Notes: a model not told the origin generated them from the letters alone. 64,000 nucleotides of DNA from Lithodes maja (GCA_037953745.1 JBAKBP010006530.1:1-64000); one strand, 5' to 3'. Positions 23,629 through 34,877 are shown, numbered from the stretch's first letter. Program-made: numbers and translations.

Positions 23629-24074
23629 ACTACTGTTCGTTGTTGTTGTTGTTGCTGTTCCTCAGGCTGTCTGGCCGAGCAGCCCCAAGGTCCTGAGCAA
23701 GGCCAAGGCCATAACTGAGCGCCCCCACAGAACCCTCCCAGCTTACCACTAATAATGCCCAGGTGACCGAAGCCACTCAAAGGCGGGGAGCTGAGGAGGG
23801 TGCGAAAACGCCCGGGAAACAAAAGCCCCACCCAAGGCCCTGTGCCCCTCGGCAATTATAAAGGGAAAGTTGAGGGGCAAAGGAAAAATTTGATGCTTTG
23901 GCTCCCAATCTGCTAGGGTTGGCAGTAGGGAGGTCAATCCACGGAAAAGACGCCGTCACTCGAGATCTAGAAAATATATAAGGAAAAGGAACAGTCAGAG
24001 TAAGCTATGGGTATGGCAGAGAATGCTCAGCTCTCATTCTGATAGACCAGCCCATCACCAGACTACTGTTCGTT
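23629..24074 (-). mobile_element. SINE 'S' inserted in the CR1-like RT, 13-bp target duplication
   Basis: The target duplication ACTACTGTTCGTT is exact at 23629-23641 and 24062-24074. The SINE body is 23642-24061 in minus orientation with its (AAC)n tail at the left. The insertion splits the RT between the B and C motifs. A third copy of the same 13-mer at about 24166-24178 belongs to the adjacent inverted duplication. Confidence 0.9.
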
Positions 24075-24098
24075 ATATATATATATATATATAATATG

Positions 24099-24243
24099 TC
24101 CTCCGCATACAGGTACTGTATATCTCACTTCCATTAGTTATAACTTCAGGTAAGTCGTTGATAAATACTACTGTTCGTTATATTTATCAACGACTTACCT
24201 GAAGTTATAACTAATGGAAGCGAGATATACCTGTATGCGGATG
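24099..24243. repeat. Local inverted duplication of LINE sequence beside the SINE
   Basis: Positions 24099-24166 are a near-perfect reverse complement of 24180-24243, the normal LINE sequence. A 5-bp insertion and one substitution separate the arms. A (TA)n run at 24075-24093 links the inverted arm to the SINE target duplication. Confidence 0.85.
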
Positions 24244-25129
24244 ACATTAAGCTGTATAGAAGAGTGAGGAGTAAGGAAGATGTGAGTTTGCTTCAAGGAG
24301 ATGTGGAGGGCATGAAGGGATGGTCTGAACATTGGTTAATGCCTTTTCATCCAAAAAAATGCAAGTACATGCGGATTGGGACAAGCAAGATAGACAAGGT
24401 AGGATACAGTATGTATGAAGCGATGGAGGAAGTTAATGTAGAAAAGGATATAGGAGTAGTGATAGACAATAAGTTAAATTTCTCAGAACATTTAGCGGAA
24501 AAGATAAACAAAGCCAATAGAATTGTAGGGCTGATAAGGACATTTGTGTCACTTGACGAAGAAATATTCAGGAATCTCTATACAGCGCTGGTTAGGCCGC
24601 ACCTGGAAAACGCCAACCAGGTGTGGGCTCCATATATGGTAAAGGATATAGAAGCAGTGGAGAAAGTGCAGAGGAGAGCTAGCAAGCTAGTACCAACGTT
24701 GAAGAACGCAGGCTATGAGCAGAGGTTGAGGACACTGGGGCTTCCGACACTGGAATATAGGAGAAAGAGAGGGGATATGATAAGAGACTTTTAAGATAGT
24801 GTCAGGAATGTATGATGAGGATGTGTGTGAAGGTATCTTCTTGATGCGGGAGGGAACAAGAACGAGAGGACACTCTAAGAAAATTTACAAAGAAAGAAAT
24901 AGGCTTGAAAAGGCAAAAAACTCATTTTGTGATAGAGTAGTAAATGAGTGGAACGCACTGCCCCAGTATGTAGTCAATTCCGAATCAATAAGGAAGTTTG
25001 AAAGTAATCTTGATAAAGCATGGGGAAGACAAGATTTGAAATTTGATTATAAAGCAAAAATACAGAATACAGTAGTACAAATTTTGCGTCTGCTACCGCC
25101 GCCGCCAACACCGTGAACGACCGCAGCAG

Positions 25130-25800
25130 TGCAAGTACTGGCACTGAGCTGGATACACAGGCCTAGTTTGCCTTTTTCCAGAGGATCTACTGTAAGAAAC
25201 TTTAAGAAACAAATATTTATAGAAGTTCAATAAGTAGCACCTTACTAGTGGAATAAAGTGTTTCAGCAATTCAAAGCTAACATAATTTGGGCCTGGTGCA
25301 GACATCGTGCACGAGGAAAAGGCAGCATCCAATTCTTAGTGAAAGGTAGGTTAAAACATGATTCGAGCCAGTGTGAAAATCCATATTCCATATTCCTTCT
25401 TCGAACGAAAGGCTCCTTCCAGATTATCGTTGCTACTGACATGAGCTAAATGACGATCAAGGACGTCAGCAATGACTCGGAGTGAACACACAGTAACATC
25501 TATTGATGAAAAAGTACTATGTATTCGGGAGAAGTAGGTGGGAGTATCCCCCTCGTTTAGACAGCATAAGGCAGAGTCTAAGAGGTGTGTGAAGTGTGAA
25601 CCCAGGCCATCTGCAGCGGAACACGTAGCATCTCGATCAGGGCTATGAGCATTAATGTCGACAGCAAAAAGCAATGGATCAGGAAAATTATAAATAAAAG
25701 AATGGAGTTGGTGAAGGTCATAAGAAAAAGAGGGATGATTGTAAACATTATAGATTGACACAAGACCGTGGAATAGCAGAGTATTGGAGGTAGGCTCAAC
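25130..25800 (-). pseudogene. LINE endonuclease and RT-start fragment
   Basis: On the minus strand a frame of about 136 residues ending at 25351 contains FAVDINAHSPDRDA and GDTPTYFSRIHSTFSSIDVT. This resembles the apurinic-type endonuclease of non-LTR retrotransposons, where a D-x-N-A-H block and a T-F motif are typical. A further segment to about 25140 reads APGPNYVSFELLKHF, resembling the start of the RT domain. Frames are broken and both ends are truncated. Clade is probably I/Jockey, but this is uncertain. Confidence 0.6.
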
Positions 25801-25851
25801 CTTAGATGATTCCGGTGCTATTCCTCCCTCTCCACCCTCCTCTCTCTTACT

Positions 25852-26114
25852 TTTTTTTTTTTTTTTTTTTTTTCTATGTGATTAAGGGAGGCAAAAGGCA
25901 TAACTGCCTATAGCGAGTGCCTCCCCCATAGTTGAAAGAGTGACAGGACCAAAATCAAGGGACGTTCGAGCCAAAATGCCTGGACACACGGAGTTTGAAG
26001 CAATTTAAGTCATAGGAAGAGGGAAAGACTGATTCTGGGAGAGAGTTCCAGAGCTCAGCTGTTGAGTAGAAGAAAGTTTGAGAGTAACGTTTCACTCCTG
26101 GGTTGGAGAGTTGC
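25852..26114 (-). mobile_element. Inverted copy of the Jockey-like LINE 3' end
   Basis: This is the reverse complement of about 28865-29127, beginning with a poly-T run that mirrors the poly-A at 29106-29127. It abuts the plus-strand RT segment at 26115 directly, so the LINE body is bracketed by inverted copies of its own tail. Confidence 0.85.
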
Positions 26115-26573
26115 ACTTATGCCTAATATCCTAATCTCTTTTAAAGATGTACTTTCTACCCTCTCTGGGCTTAATACTAATAAGGCGTACGGTCCGGACG
26201 GTGTTCCTCCTGTTCTCAAAAACTGTGCTTCCGTGCTGACTCCCTGCCTAGGCAAACTCTTTCGTCTCTGTCTATCCTCTAACGTCTTCCCTTCATGCTG
26301 GAAATTTGCTCACATTCAACCTGTCCCAAAGAAGGGTGACCGCTCTCAACCCTCCAACTATCGTCCAATTTCTCTCATCTCTTGTCTTTCTAAAGTTTTT
26401 GAAACTATTGTTGCTTCCAAATTTCTTAAGCATTTCTCTTCTCATAATTTGCTCTCAGATCGCCAGTATGGCTTCCTTAAGGGTCGCTCTACTGGTGATC
26501 TTCTTTCATTTCTTACTAACTCTTGGTCAGCCTCCTTTCGGGAATTCGGTGAGACTTTTTCTATTGCACTAGA

Positions 26574-27943
26574 ACAGTATCATTAAAATGCTACAAACTC
26601 CAAGCATAGTGTACACCTCTAGGATCCAGGCACACTGGAGGAAGTTGCTCTATATTTAACCTTAAGTAATGATTTCAGGTCTGCTACTCTACAGAATTAG
26701 CATACCGGTACTGAACCTCATAGTGCAGTACAGTACCGATATTCCTATACTGTACTGTACTGTAGCAACATACTGTACCGGAAGCTAAATTATGTGAGGC
26801 ATTATTATTATTAAAATAGGGAGTCGCACCAAGCCTAAAAAGACTATGTGGCACAAAAGAAACTTTGTGGAAAAAAACAAAAACATCGGAGGTGTTGTGG
26901 GGCAGGGCGCACTACGGAGGAGAGGAGAAGAAGACTAGGAAACACTAATTAAAGAAGCTGAAGGAGACGGGTATGGAGGAGAAACCGCATAAGAAGTGGG
27001 AGGGAGAAAGTGGGGGACTCTCCGAGCATATCGGCTAAGACAAGGGGGCGATTAAGGGAGGATATGAAGGGGAATGCCTGCCGTCGGGCATTGGAGAAAC
27101 GCGGAAAGTCGATCAGGAGATGCTGGACAGACACTGGAATATGGCAGCAAGGACAGAGCGTGGGGACATCACAGGACATCAAATGACCATGCGTGAGCCT
27201 GGTGTGGCCGAGCCGAAGACGGGCTAGAGCGGTCTCCCATCGACGATTGCGATGAGAGGAAGACTTCCAAGGGAGGACGGAAGGTTTGACAGAACGCAGT
27301 TTGACATCAGACACCCTCATGGAGGTCCATTCGTCCTGCCAGCGCTGACGTAGTAATTGAGTAACACGCGGGAAGTAATCAGATGCAGGAATACGTCGTG
27401 GCACGAGTCGGTGAGAGGTAATAGCAGAGCGGGCGAAAAAATCAACCCGCTCATTGCCAGGCACTCCAACATGACTCGGGACCCAACAGAAAGACAGGGA
27501 CTTCAATTTAGTAGCGATGCGGAACAACCATTCTTGAATCTCCAGCACTAAGGGGTTAACAGCGGGAAGAGACTGAATACTCTGAAGAGCACTAAGGGAG
27601 TCACTAAAAATTACAAAGGTATGCAGGTGTGAACAAAAAATAGTACGTAGGGCAAATAAAATAGCAAATAACTCGGCCGTAAAGTTATGTGAGGCATGGT
27701 ACTGTACACAATTAGGACAGTGGTTTTGGTAACACAGTAGTTTGATGACCACTGTTTTTGGTTGAGGCAGTGCTGTGAACTACATGATAGCAAGCTTGGT
27801 ATTATTTAAGTTCTTTTTTTATTTTATGTAGCCTACGTACAGTAGCTTATATATATTTATGTTACTGTAAGGTATATATGGACCCCAGTATGGTCCCCTC
27901 TGTACTGTGTGAGTCTGAAATAAAGTATTATTATTATTATTAT
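26574..27943 (+). mobile_element. Unidentified retro-insert with AATAAA and (ATT)n tail
   Basis: The insert begins right after the LINE sequence ctattgcactaga and ends with gaaataaagtattattatt just before tatcgaaagcc, where the LINE resumes. The AATAAA signal followed by a trinucleotide tail suggests retrotransposition in plus orientation. About 490 bp remain when the nested LINE is removed. I do not recognise a protein. No clear target duplication is visible. Confidence 0.55.
26789..27696 (-). pseudogene. 5'-truncated LINE with RNase H, 13-bp target duplication
   Basis: TTATGTGAGGCAT is duplicated exactly at 26789-26801 and 27684-27696, bounding 26802-27683. On the minus strand the insert starts within an RNase H domain (FTAELFAILFALRTI, then FSDSLSALQSI and WVPSHVGVPGNERVD) and continues through a C-terminal region with a CPCC...H zinc-like cluster to a stop at 26949. 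A 3' tail of TAA repeats follows. The long frame is open, but the RT is absent because of truncation. The domain order fits the I clade. Confidence 0.83.
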
Positions 27944-29129
27944 TATATCGAAAGCCTTCGATAGAGTCTGGCACAAATCTTTAATTTCTAAACTACCCTC
28001 CTTCGGTTTCTATCCCTCCATCCCCTCCCTTTCCGGCCGTTTCATAGCCGCGGTTGTGGACGGCCATTGTTCACTTCCTCACCCTATAAACTCCGATGTT
28101 CCTCAGGGCTCTGTCCTATCTCCTATTCTCTTTCTAATTTTTATAAATGATCCCCTCAACTGTACCTCAATTCCCATCCATTTATATGCAGACGACTCAA
28201 CCTTACACTACTCCATTAGTTTTTCAGAACGCCCCAGCCAGCAATCCCTCAACGACAAACGTAATGAAGCCATAGAACTCTTAAATTCTGATCTAAATAC
28301 TATCTCCAATTGGGGTAGAGAAAACCTTGTTACTTTTAATGCTTCCAAAACCCAATTTCTCCATCTATCTAACCGTCAGGATCTCCCAGCGGACTATCCC
28401 TTATTCTTCAACAATACAAAAATCAATCCTTCATCTTCTCAATATTCTTGGTGTCTCTTTTTCTTCTGCTCTCAGTTGGAAGGACCATATTACCAGTCTT
28501 GCTAAGGCAGCCTCCCAGAAGCTGGGTGTGCTCAACCGCCTTAGGGGGTTCTTTTCCCCTGCACAGCTTCTTGCTCTGTACAGGGGCATAGTGCATCCTT
28601 GTATTGAGTATTGTTCACATGTGTGGGGAGGGTCCTCTCACACCGCTCTCCTAGACAAAGTTGAAAGGAAGGCCTTTCGTATCATTAACTCCCGTCCACT
28701 CACTAACTCTCTGCAATCTCTCTGTCCGCCGCAATGTTGCATCTCTCGCTATTCTATCGCTACTATAATAATCAGTGTTCCTCAGAGCTTTCCCAGTGTA
28801 TACCACCTCCTTTACGTAGGGCACGTGGTACCCGTCTTGCAACTCAATCCCACCCCTACTCTGTGCAACTCTCCAACCCAAGAGTGAAACGTTACTCTCA
28901 AACTTTCTTCTACTCAACAGCTGAGCTCTGGAACTCTCTCCCAGACTCAGTCTTTCCCTCTTCCTATGACTTAAATTGTTACAAACTCCGTGTGTCCAGG
29001 CATTTTGGCTCGAACATCCCTTGATTTTGGCCCTGTCACTCTTTCAACTATGGGGGAGGCATTCGCTATAGGCAGTTCTGCCTTTTGCCTTCCTCAATCA
29101 CATAGAAAAAAAAAAAAAAAAAAAAAAGG

Positions 29130-30240
29130 CAGAGGCTAGTGGGAGAGCATTATAGGTAAGTTTCGGGAAACTTAATGGTATTTAGTCCTTTATTACAAAT
29201 AAACATTCAGTTCTTTTATCTTTGTTCGATTTTGATGTTTTGTCTTTTTACTGTGTTCGTCCAAGTTTTGGTTTATTTATTTTGCAAGTTTTACATTATA
29301 ATAGTGTTGGTACTCAGCTTGGTAGCACACTTCTCACATGTTCAAAAATATGTCTGTAAGAATTAGCTGTAAAGAAAAGAAAATCATTGGTGGAGACAGC
29401 GGTTTGTGTGGCTATCCTTTATTCATGCAGAGTTTAGTCAAATTTACCAGAACTTCCCGGACTTCCCAAATTTGACTAATTCCTTGAACGTGACGATAGT
29501 GCGTTGTTATGTGTGCGATTAGTTTGCTTGGGAAACAGATTAACTTGCTCATGTAGTAATGTACACCCTATGTGGTCGATTCTATCTATCTATCTATTGC
29601 CAGACGCCTTACTCCCCTTAATGGGGGTGGCCATACACAAAATGCCCCCAAGTGAACCTATCCCCTGTAAGAGGGACAACCCATGCCAGTTTACTGAAGG
29701 ACTTACAGGATTAACCACTCAATTTAGGGTCCGTCTGACTCCGAGGCATTTTATGTATTTGTTAGCACTATTTTTCTACAGCGGTGTGCGGCTAATCCAT
29801 CCACTAACCTGCTTCACCCTAAGATAGCAGTACTGATTTGTATACGGTTTACTCCCCTAGACAGGTTGCCGACCAAGGCTGACGAGTCCCATCCACCCGG
29901 ATTTTTATAAGGTTATCTCCCCTAGATGGGTTGCCGACCAAGGCTAACGAGTCCCATCCACCCGATGTGGTCCATCCATGTGGTCGATTGCGTTCTTTTA
30001 TTTCATAAATTTCAATTTAGTAAGCGTTGTTTCCACATAGCGATTTTGATAATTTAATTTGACTTTATATTGTCCATGTCCCAATTTTGGTTTGTTTAGT
30101 TTGCAAGTTTTACATTTTAATAAAGTAATAACATATAATCTACAGCTATAAATATCCTTCTGTAAACACCGGTACGTAAATTAAATCAATAATGGAATCT
30201 AACATACTGTATGCTGCAGGAACTATAGATTCATACATAT
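29130..30240. other. No gene seen; duplicated block at 29847-29965
   Basis: ggttgccgaccaaggctnac gagtcccatccacccg occurs twice, near 29862 and 29928, about 66 bp apart. A tttgcaagttttacatt block recurs at about 29280 and 30100. (TATC)n lies near 29581. No coding feature is supported. Confidence 0.5.
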
Positions 30241-30248
30241 ACACACAG

Positions 30249-30425
30249 GGGAGGTGTGGTGGAGTGGTCTTGCCACTGGCCTGGTAATCCAAAGGTCCCG
30301 GGTTCAAATCCCGATGTATCAATGGGAAGATATTATTGGGATGGAATTTGTGCTGTACCTAGTATCAGTGCATTACCACAAGCCCACCGAAACGTCAATA
30401 AAATACCCTCATTGTTCCCTGATTA
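30249..30425 (+). mobile_element. tRNA-derived SINE-like sequence
   Basis: A tRNA-like stretch at 30249-30320 has an A-box-like TGGTGGAGTGGTC and a strong B box GGTTCAAATCC. It is followed by about 100 bp of unrelated sequence ending in AATAAAATACC. That layout suggests a SINE; stem pairing is too poor for a tRNA gene. Confidence 0.5.
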
Positions 30426-30436
30426 AATAGCACTGT

Positions 30437-30800
30437 ATGAATATTCCCATATTCAAAATATGCTATAGGGGTGCAATGCCTGGTGAGTTATCTGCTCAAC
30501 AGGTGGCGTTGTGTGTGTGTAAGTGTGAGAGTCCGAGTGTAGGGGGTGAGACAGTGAAGCACGGGAACGAGGTGGCTTCAGAGATGGGGTCGTTTCGGGC
30601 CATGAGTGAGCACCGTGCCTCATGTGAAGGCAAGATGGCAGGTTCTCGTTGTACTCTACGTGCTTCACATGGCTCACTCCCTAGACTGGAACAAGACCTC
30701 ACAGACTTCACTGTTCATTGTAAAGCGGTGAATGTTAAGGCTCTCAGCCTATGCCCGAGAGGAAGTAAGTTGGAATATAGAAAAAAAAAAAAAAAAATAC
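30437..30800 (+). other. Unrecognised open stretch, ending in a poly-A run
   Basis: A frame of about 110-129 codons is open here and ends beyond an A run at 30780-30797. It contains several cysteines but no domain I recognise, and the poly-A run suggests a retroposed fragment. It may be chance. Confidence 0.25.
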
Positions 30801-30810
30801 ACATACACAC

Positions 30811-31716
30811 ACACCCAAAATCCTAGGAGTAACATATGATACTCATGACATTCAAACAGCACACCACAAACATTAAAAAGAAACTGACACCCAGACTTAA
30901 CACCCTCAGGTCACTTGCTCACACAAAATTTGGACACAACAAAGAAACTACCACCACAGTATATAAACAATACATAAGATCAGTGATGGAATACGCAAGC
31001 CCAGCCTGGGCTTCTAACCTAGCTGAAACACATCATAAGACCTTACAGACTATTCAAAACAAAGCCCTGAAGATCATTACAGGCTGCACAGCTACTGCAC
31101 CCACAGATCACCTACATCAAGAAACCAAAATCCTCAAAGTCAAAGACCATCTGGACATGAGAGGCACTCAATTCCTGGCAGCAGCCTCCACGAACCAAGA
31201 CCACCCACTAAACTACATGGCAACACACCCACAGACACCAAGAAATATCAAAACAACACCCAGCACACGGTATCACACACAATTATTGTCCTCTCTCCCT
31301 CCCTGCCCACCCCGAACCAACTTCCAGAAGCACATCCATACTCATATCTCTCACCGATCCATCCACTCACTCACAGACAACACGCAGCTGCATGCACGAC
31401 CTCCCGAAATCCATCCTTCCGAATCCTCCCTTCCTCGCGAGGACAGAGTCCACCTGGCCAGGCTGAGATGCGGACACCATCCAGCTCTCCTGAGCTATCA
31501 GAAGAGACTGGATGACTCCGTTGTCGACGCCTGCCCGGGATGTAACACAGCACCCCATACCATTAAACACATCATAGAAGACTGCATTTCACACAACCAC
31601 TTACGCCAACAACACAATCTACACTCAATGAGAGCTCTGTGGGAAAGCCCGATCGTGGCCATGGCCTTCCTCAGGGACTCGGGGCTGTTCAGCCAGGCAG
31701 CTTAGGGAACAACAAC
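30811..31716 (+). pseudogene. C-terminal part of a LINE whose 3' end matches SINE 'S'
   Basis: From PKILGVTYD at about 30816 the translation is that of a LINE C-terminal region: KLNTLRSLAH-like, YIRSVMEYASPAWA and KALKIITG segments, then a zinc-like CPGC...HTIKH...C cluster near 31535-31590. The stop is at 31703-31705. A 2-nt deletion near 30845 breaks the first part. RT motifs are absent because of 5' truncation. The last 60 bp, through the stop and into (AAC)n, match the SINE tail in 53 of 60 positions. The clade is uncertain (Jockey/I-like). Confidence 0.72.
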
Positions 31717-31793
31717 TATAGATTCAACCCCTTGAGTATAATGACAAGCTTTTTACCTTTTATTCTGGCTAATATTAGATGATTTTATGCAGA

Positions 31794-32493
31794 TTAATCC
31801 CTTCTGTACCGGCGACGTCTTTTTAATTTTATTCTAGCTATATTTAGACGATTTTGTGCAGTTTAACCCTCCAGCCCCGGCTATGTATTATATATATATT
31901 CCTCGAAATCCGGTTGTTTTGGCCGAAAAACGTCTAGGCTAGGCTACCGTATATTCGTTAATCAGACTGCTTCCCGCATTCCCGCGCATCCCCAAGCGTA
32001 GCTGTGTTATTTACCTGTAGAATGGCATTAAGTAGAGCTCTCTAAGTCAACTGGTTGAGCTGTGATGATGATTTCATTGGAGATAACTTTATGGCCAAAA
32101 CAGCCACTTTACACCACTTTTCGATACTTAACAACAACATACAGGCACACACAAACAAGCGACGCTCTCCTTCTTGTGGCCGGAGATGCGGAGCGTCGGT
32201 CCAGCCGGCTGTTGTTTACATGCGTCGGACCGACGCCTCGCACACGAAGCTCACAGGCTTTCAACCACTGGTACACTGTAGTACCACCCGGGTTCCTGGG
32301 GGCAAAACATAATGGTACACACGTGTACCATCCGAGTTTGAAGGGTTAAGAAGGATTTGTGGTAGTTAAAAACTGTAAATTATGATAGCCCAAAGCCTGT
32401 TAATTGCTGATGGCCCATTTTAAACTGAATAAAATCGCCTTATAGTAGCCGGAATAAAGTTAAAAAAATGTCGCCGGTACAGAATAAGTTAAG
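31794..32493. mobile_element. TTAA-type element 'C', split by MITE A
   Basis: TTAA flanks at 31794-31797 and 32490-32493. The ends share CTGTACCGGCGAC and further similarity over about 70 bp as inverted repeats. Its own left arm contains a TTAA that was used by MITE A copy 1. Confidence 0.75.
31863..32349 (+). mobile_element. piggyBac-type MITE 'A', copy 1
   Basis: TTAA at 31863-31866 and 32346-32349 bounds 479 bp. The left end CCCTCCAGCCCCGG matches the 3' end of the piggyBac elements here. The right end is more diverged than in the other three copies. It has no transposase. Confidence 0.85.
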
Positions 32494-32536
32494 AAGGTTG
32501 TATGTTACTCAGGAGGGTTTAAGGAGATCGTATTTA

Positions 32537-33364
32537 CCCCTTCGAGTTAGTTAGTTATGTAGAGCAGATTAACCAGACCACTGAGCTCCATACGGAACTC
32601 TCATAGGTCTGGCCCGAAGGATTGGATCAGATTACTGAAAGGAGCTTAAGGCGACGCAAAAAACGGACGATAGGGGGGAAGGAAAATGACGGAGAATCGG
32701 ATAAAAGGTCAGTGAATGATTTAGTACCAAAACAAACCGTACGCAGACGGGCAGTATCTGGGCAGTCAAAGACATGGCGAACAGTTAGAGGGGAATGACA
32801 GGAGGAGCAGGTAGGGGGCGGAGTGCGGGGAGTGGATATCAAATAACCGTGAGTCAGCCGGGAATGGCCTATCCTAAGTCTAGTTAGTAAAACTTCCTCA
32901 CACCTGTGAGAGCGGGAAGACGAGGGCCAAGGACGGACAGAAGGTTTGATTGCACGGAGTTTATTATTGCAGGGTAGAGCATCCCAATGAGATTGCCACG
33001 TGCAAAGAATAGAAGGCTTGAGTAAGGACAGCCAATCACCTAACGGAAGGTGGGGCTGGCGAGGGATAATTAAAATAGCATTCTTAGCCGCAGCATCGGC
33101 GTCTTCATTGCCACGGACACCAATGTGAGCAGGAATCCAACATAACTGGACCTGGAATCCACGTAGGCTCATCTCGTGGAGAGCGTGTTTTATGGCTAAA
33201 ACTATTACGTGGGAGGACGAATAAGCACGGAGCGCTTCGAGGGCACTACGAGAGTCACTGTAAATTATAAAGGGCTGTTGAGGGGTGTCACGTATAATGT
33301 CAATAGCAGATTGGATAGCTAAAAGTTCAGCAGTAAAGATAGAGGCTTGAGGACCCCTTCGAGT
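32537..33364 (-). pseudogene. 5'-truncated I-like LINE, RNase H to C-terminus, 11-bp target duplication
   Basis: CCCCTTCGAGT is duplicated at 32537-32547 and 33354-33364, bounding 32548-33353. On the minus strand, translated blocks include the RNase H end (CWIPAHIGVRGNEDAD near 33130) and a C-terminal zinc-like cluster (CSSCHSPLTVRHVFDC near 32770). The frame closes at 32627. Upstream of 33172 the frame is broken. The 3' untranslated sequence carries taaccagaccactgag, as does the LINE at 19925-22330. Confidence 0.82.
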
Positions 33365-33953
33365 CCTATAGGTAGATTATAAGCTAAAGAAAATTGTCTA
33401 ATGGTAACCAGAATATGATGAAAATTACTACATCGTGCTGAACGGGTTAATTGTTAGAGCCGACTGACGGGTAAACCTTTTTTTTTTTTTTGTCTTTTTT
33501 TTTTTTTAACCCTCCAGCCCCGGGGGCTATAGCTCGCGACTGTGCTGCTGTACCGGGGGTTTTGACGATTTTTGGCCTATGTTAACTACTCTGTAAGTGA
33601 ATGAATATGGCATGTAATGTTGTGAATAAAAAAGAATAATGTTCCACAAACCTTCCTCTGTCGAATGGCGTTGAGTAGAGGTCTCTAGCCCCTCTGGTTG
33701 CATAATGGTGAGCGTGGGAAGACGAGTGCTTTTTTATGCGGTAAATTCCTCCCGCGTTCGAAAGCGTCGGCCCGGCCATGGCTACGACGCACCTAGCCGC
33801 TCGCCGCGCCAAAGTATTTATCTCCCTTAGACGATTTTAGTGTTTGATATTGAGAATGTGATGTTTATTTGATATTTTCTAGTTATTTTGAGGCCAATTA
33901 TATAAAATATGTGTATTAGGGTATCACTGTCACTGATATTGCTAATTTTCACT

Positions 33954-34590
33954 CGATACCGTACATTTTATTAGTAATTGAGGTAGGTTATTGTTGTATT
34001 AGGCACTGATTATTCGTTATCACAGGTGTTTATTATACTTTGGCCATCAAATATTAGGTCTTGTGTCATTTTCACTTTGACAAATATGCTTTAGAGAGTG
34101 TCACTGTCACTGATAATGCTCATTTTCACTCGATACCGTACATTTTATTAGTAATTGAGGTAGGTTATTGTTGTATAAGGCACTGATTATTCGTTATCAC
34201 AGGTGTTTATTATACTTTGGCCATCAAATATTAGGTCTTGTGTCACTTTCACTTTGACAAATATGCTTTAGAGAGTGTCACTGTCACTGATAATGCTCAT
34301 TTTCACTCGATACCGTACATTTTATTAGTAATTGAGGTAGGTTATTGTTGTATTAGGCACTGATTATTCGTTATCACAGGTGTTTATTATACTTTGGCCA
34401 TCAAATATTAGGTCTTGTGTCACTTTCACTTTGACAAATATGCTTTAGAGAGTGTCACTGTCACTGATAATGCTCATTTTCACTCGATACCGTACATTTT
34501 ATTAGTAATTGAGGTAGGTTATTGTTGTATTAGGCACTGATTATTCGTTATCACAGGTGTTTATTATACTTTGGCCATCAAATCTTAGGT
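33954..34590. repeat. 177-bp subterminal repeat of piggyBac copy 3, four units
   Basis: The landmark cgataccgtacatt recurs at 33954, 34131, 34308 and 34485, exactly 177 bp apart. Confidence 0.92.
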
Positions 34591-34877
34591 CTTGTGTCAC
34601 TTTCACTTAGTTATATGATTTGTAAACGTTTTATATACAATTTATTGTGTCTTTTTTCACTGATTTATATATTTCTATAGGTTCTAATCATATGAATGTC
34701 ACTTGGTATATACATATGTGTCACTTTCACATATTATTATGGTGGAATTGTATTTGTATCAATTTTCTCATAATACTTGACTTTTGTATTATAATACATT
34801 GGTTTTCTTCCACTTTTTGCCTATATATAATTATAGTGTACATATTGTCATTTTATTTGGCAATTTCAGTATGATTA

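Larger units (their letters stand above)
22790..25125 (+). pseudogene. CR1-like LINE reverse transcriptase, broken
   Basis: Conserved RT blocks occur in order: KSPGPDGIHPRIIKE near 23040, YRPVSLTSVVCKLMETV near 23220, QFGFLPGRST near 23325, KAFDKVPHKRL near 23440, SGVPPGSVLGPLLF near 23600 and YLYADDIKLY near 24225, so the YADD catalytic motif survives. A C-terminal region with NEWNALP is near 24950. Stops at 23390 and about 23426, a frameshift near 24790 and a SINE insertion at 23642 disable it. The block order fits CR1/L2-type elements, which normally also carry an upstream endonuclease. That part is missing here, suggesting 5' truncation. Confidence 0.78.
26115..29127 (+). pseudogene. Jockey-like LINE reverse transcriptase, split and frameshifted
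   Basis: Two blocks belong together. 26115-26573 encodes NKAYGPDGVPPVLKN, YRPISLISCLSKVFE and QYGFLKGRST. 27944-29127 encodes SKAFDRVWHKSLISKL, VPQGSVLSPILFLIFIND, LYADDSTLHYS and a C-terminal region ending near 29022 with a poly-A tail. Between them lies a 1.37-kb insertion that falls at the first catalytic aspartate. Frameshifts near 28440 and 28770 further disable it. The YADD motif itself is intact. From memory, closely similar protein motifs are common in decapod genomes, which supports the host assignment only weakly. Confidence 0.82.
31731..33450. mobile_element. TTAA-type MITE 'D', copy 1, split by two insertions
   Basis: The pieces 31731-31797, 32490-32547 and 33354-33446 together align with the uninterrupted 210-bp copy at 52705-52914. 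The right TTAA is at 33447-33450; the left reads TCAA, probably a mutated TTAA. Element C is inserted at its internal TTAA, and a LINE with an 11-bp duplication at 32537. Confidence 0.75.

Noticed and set aside
30437..30826. Host exon with a splice donor at gaggaagtaagt
   Set aside because: A donor-like motif is present, but there is no neighbouring exon or domain and the frame runs into a poly-A tract.
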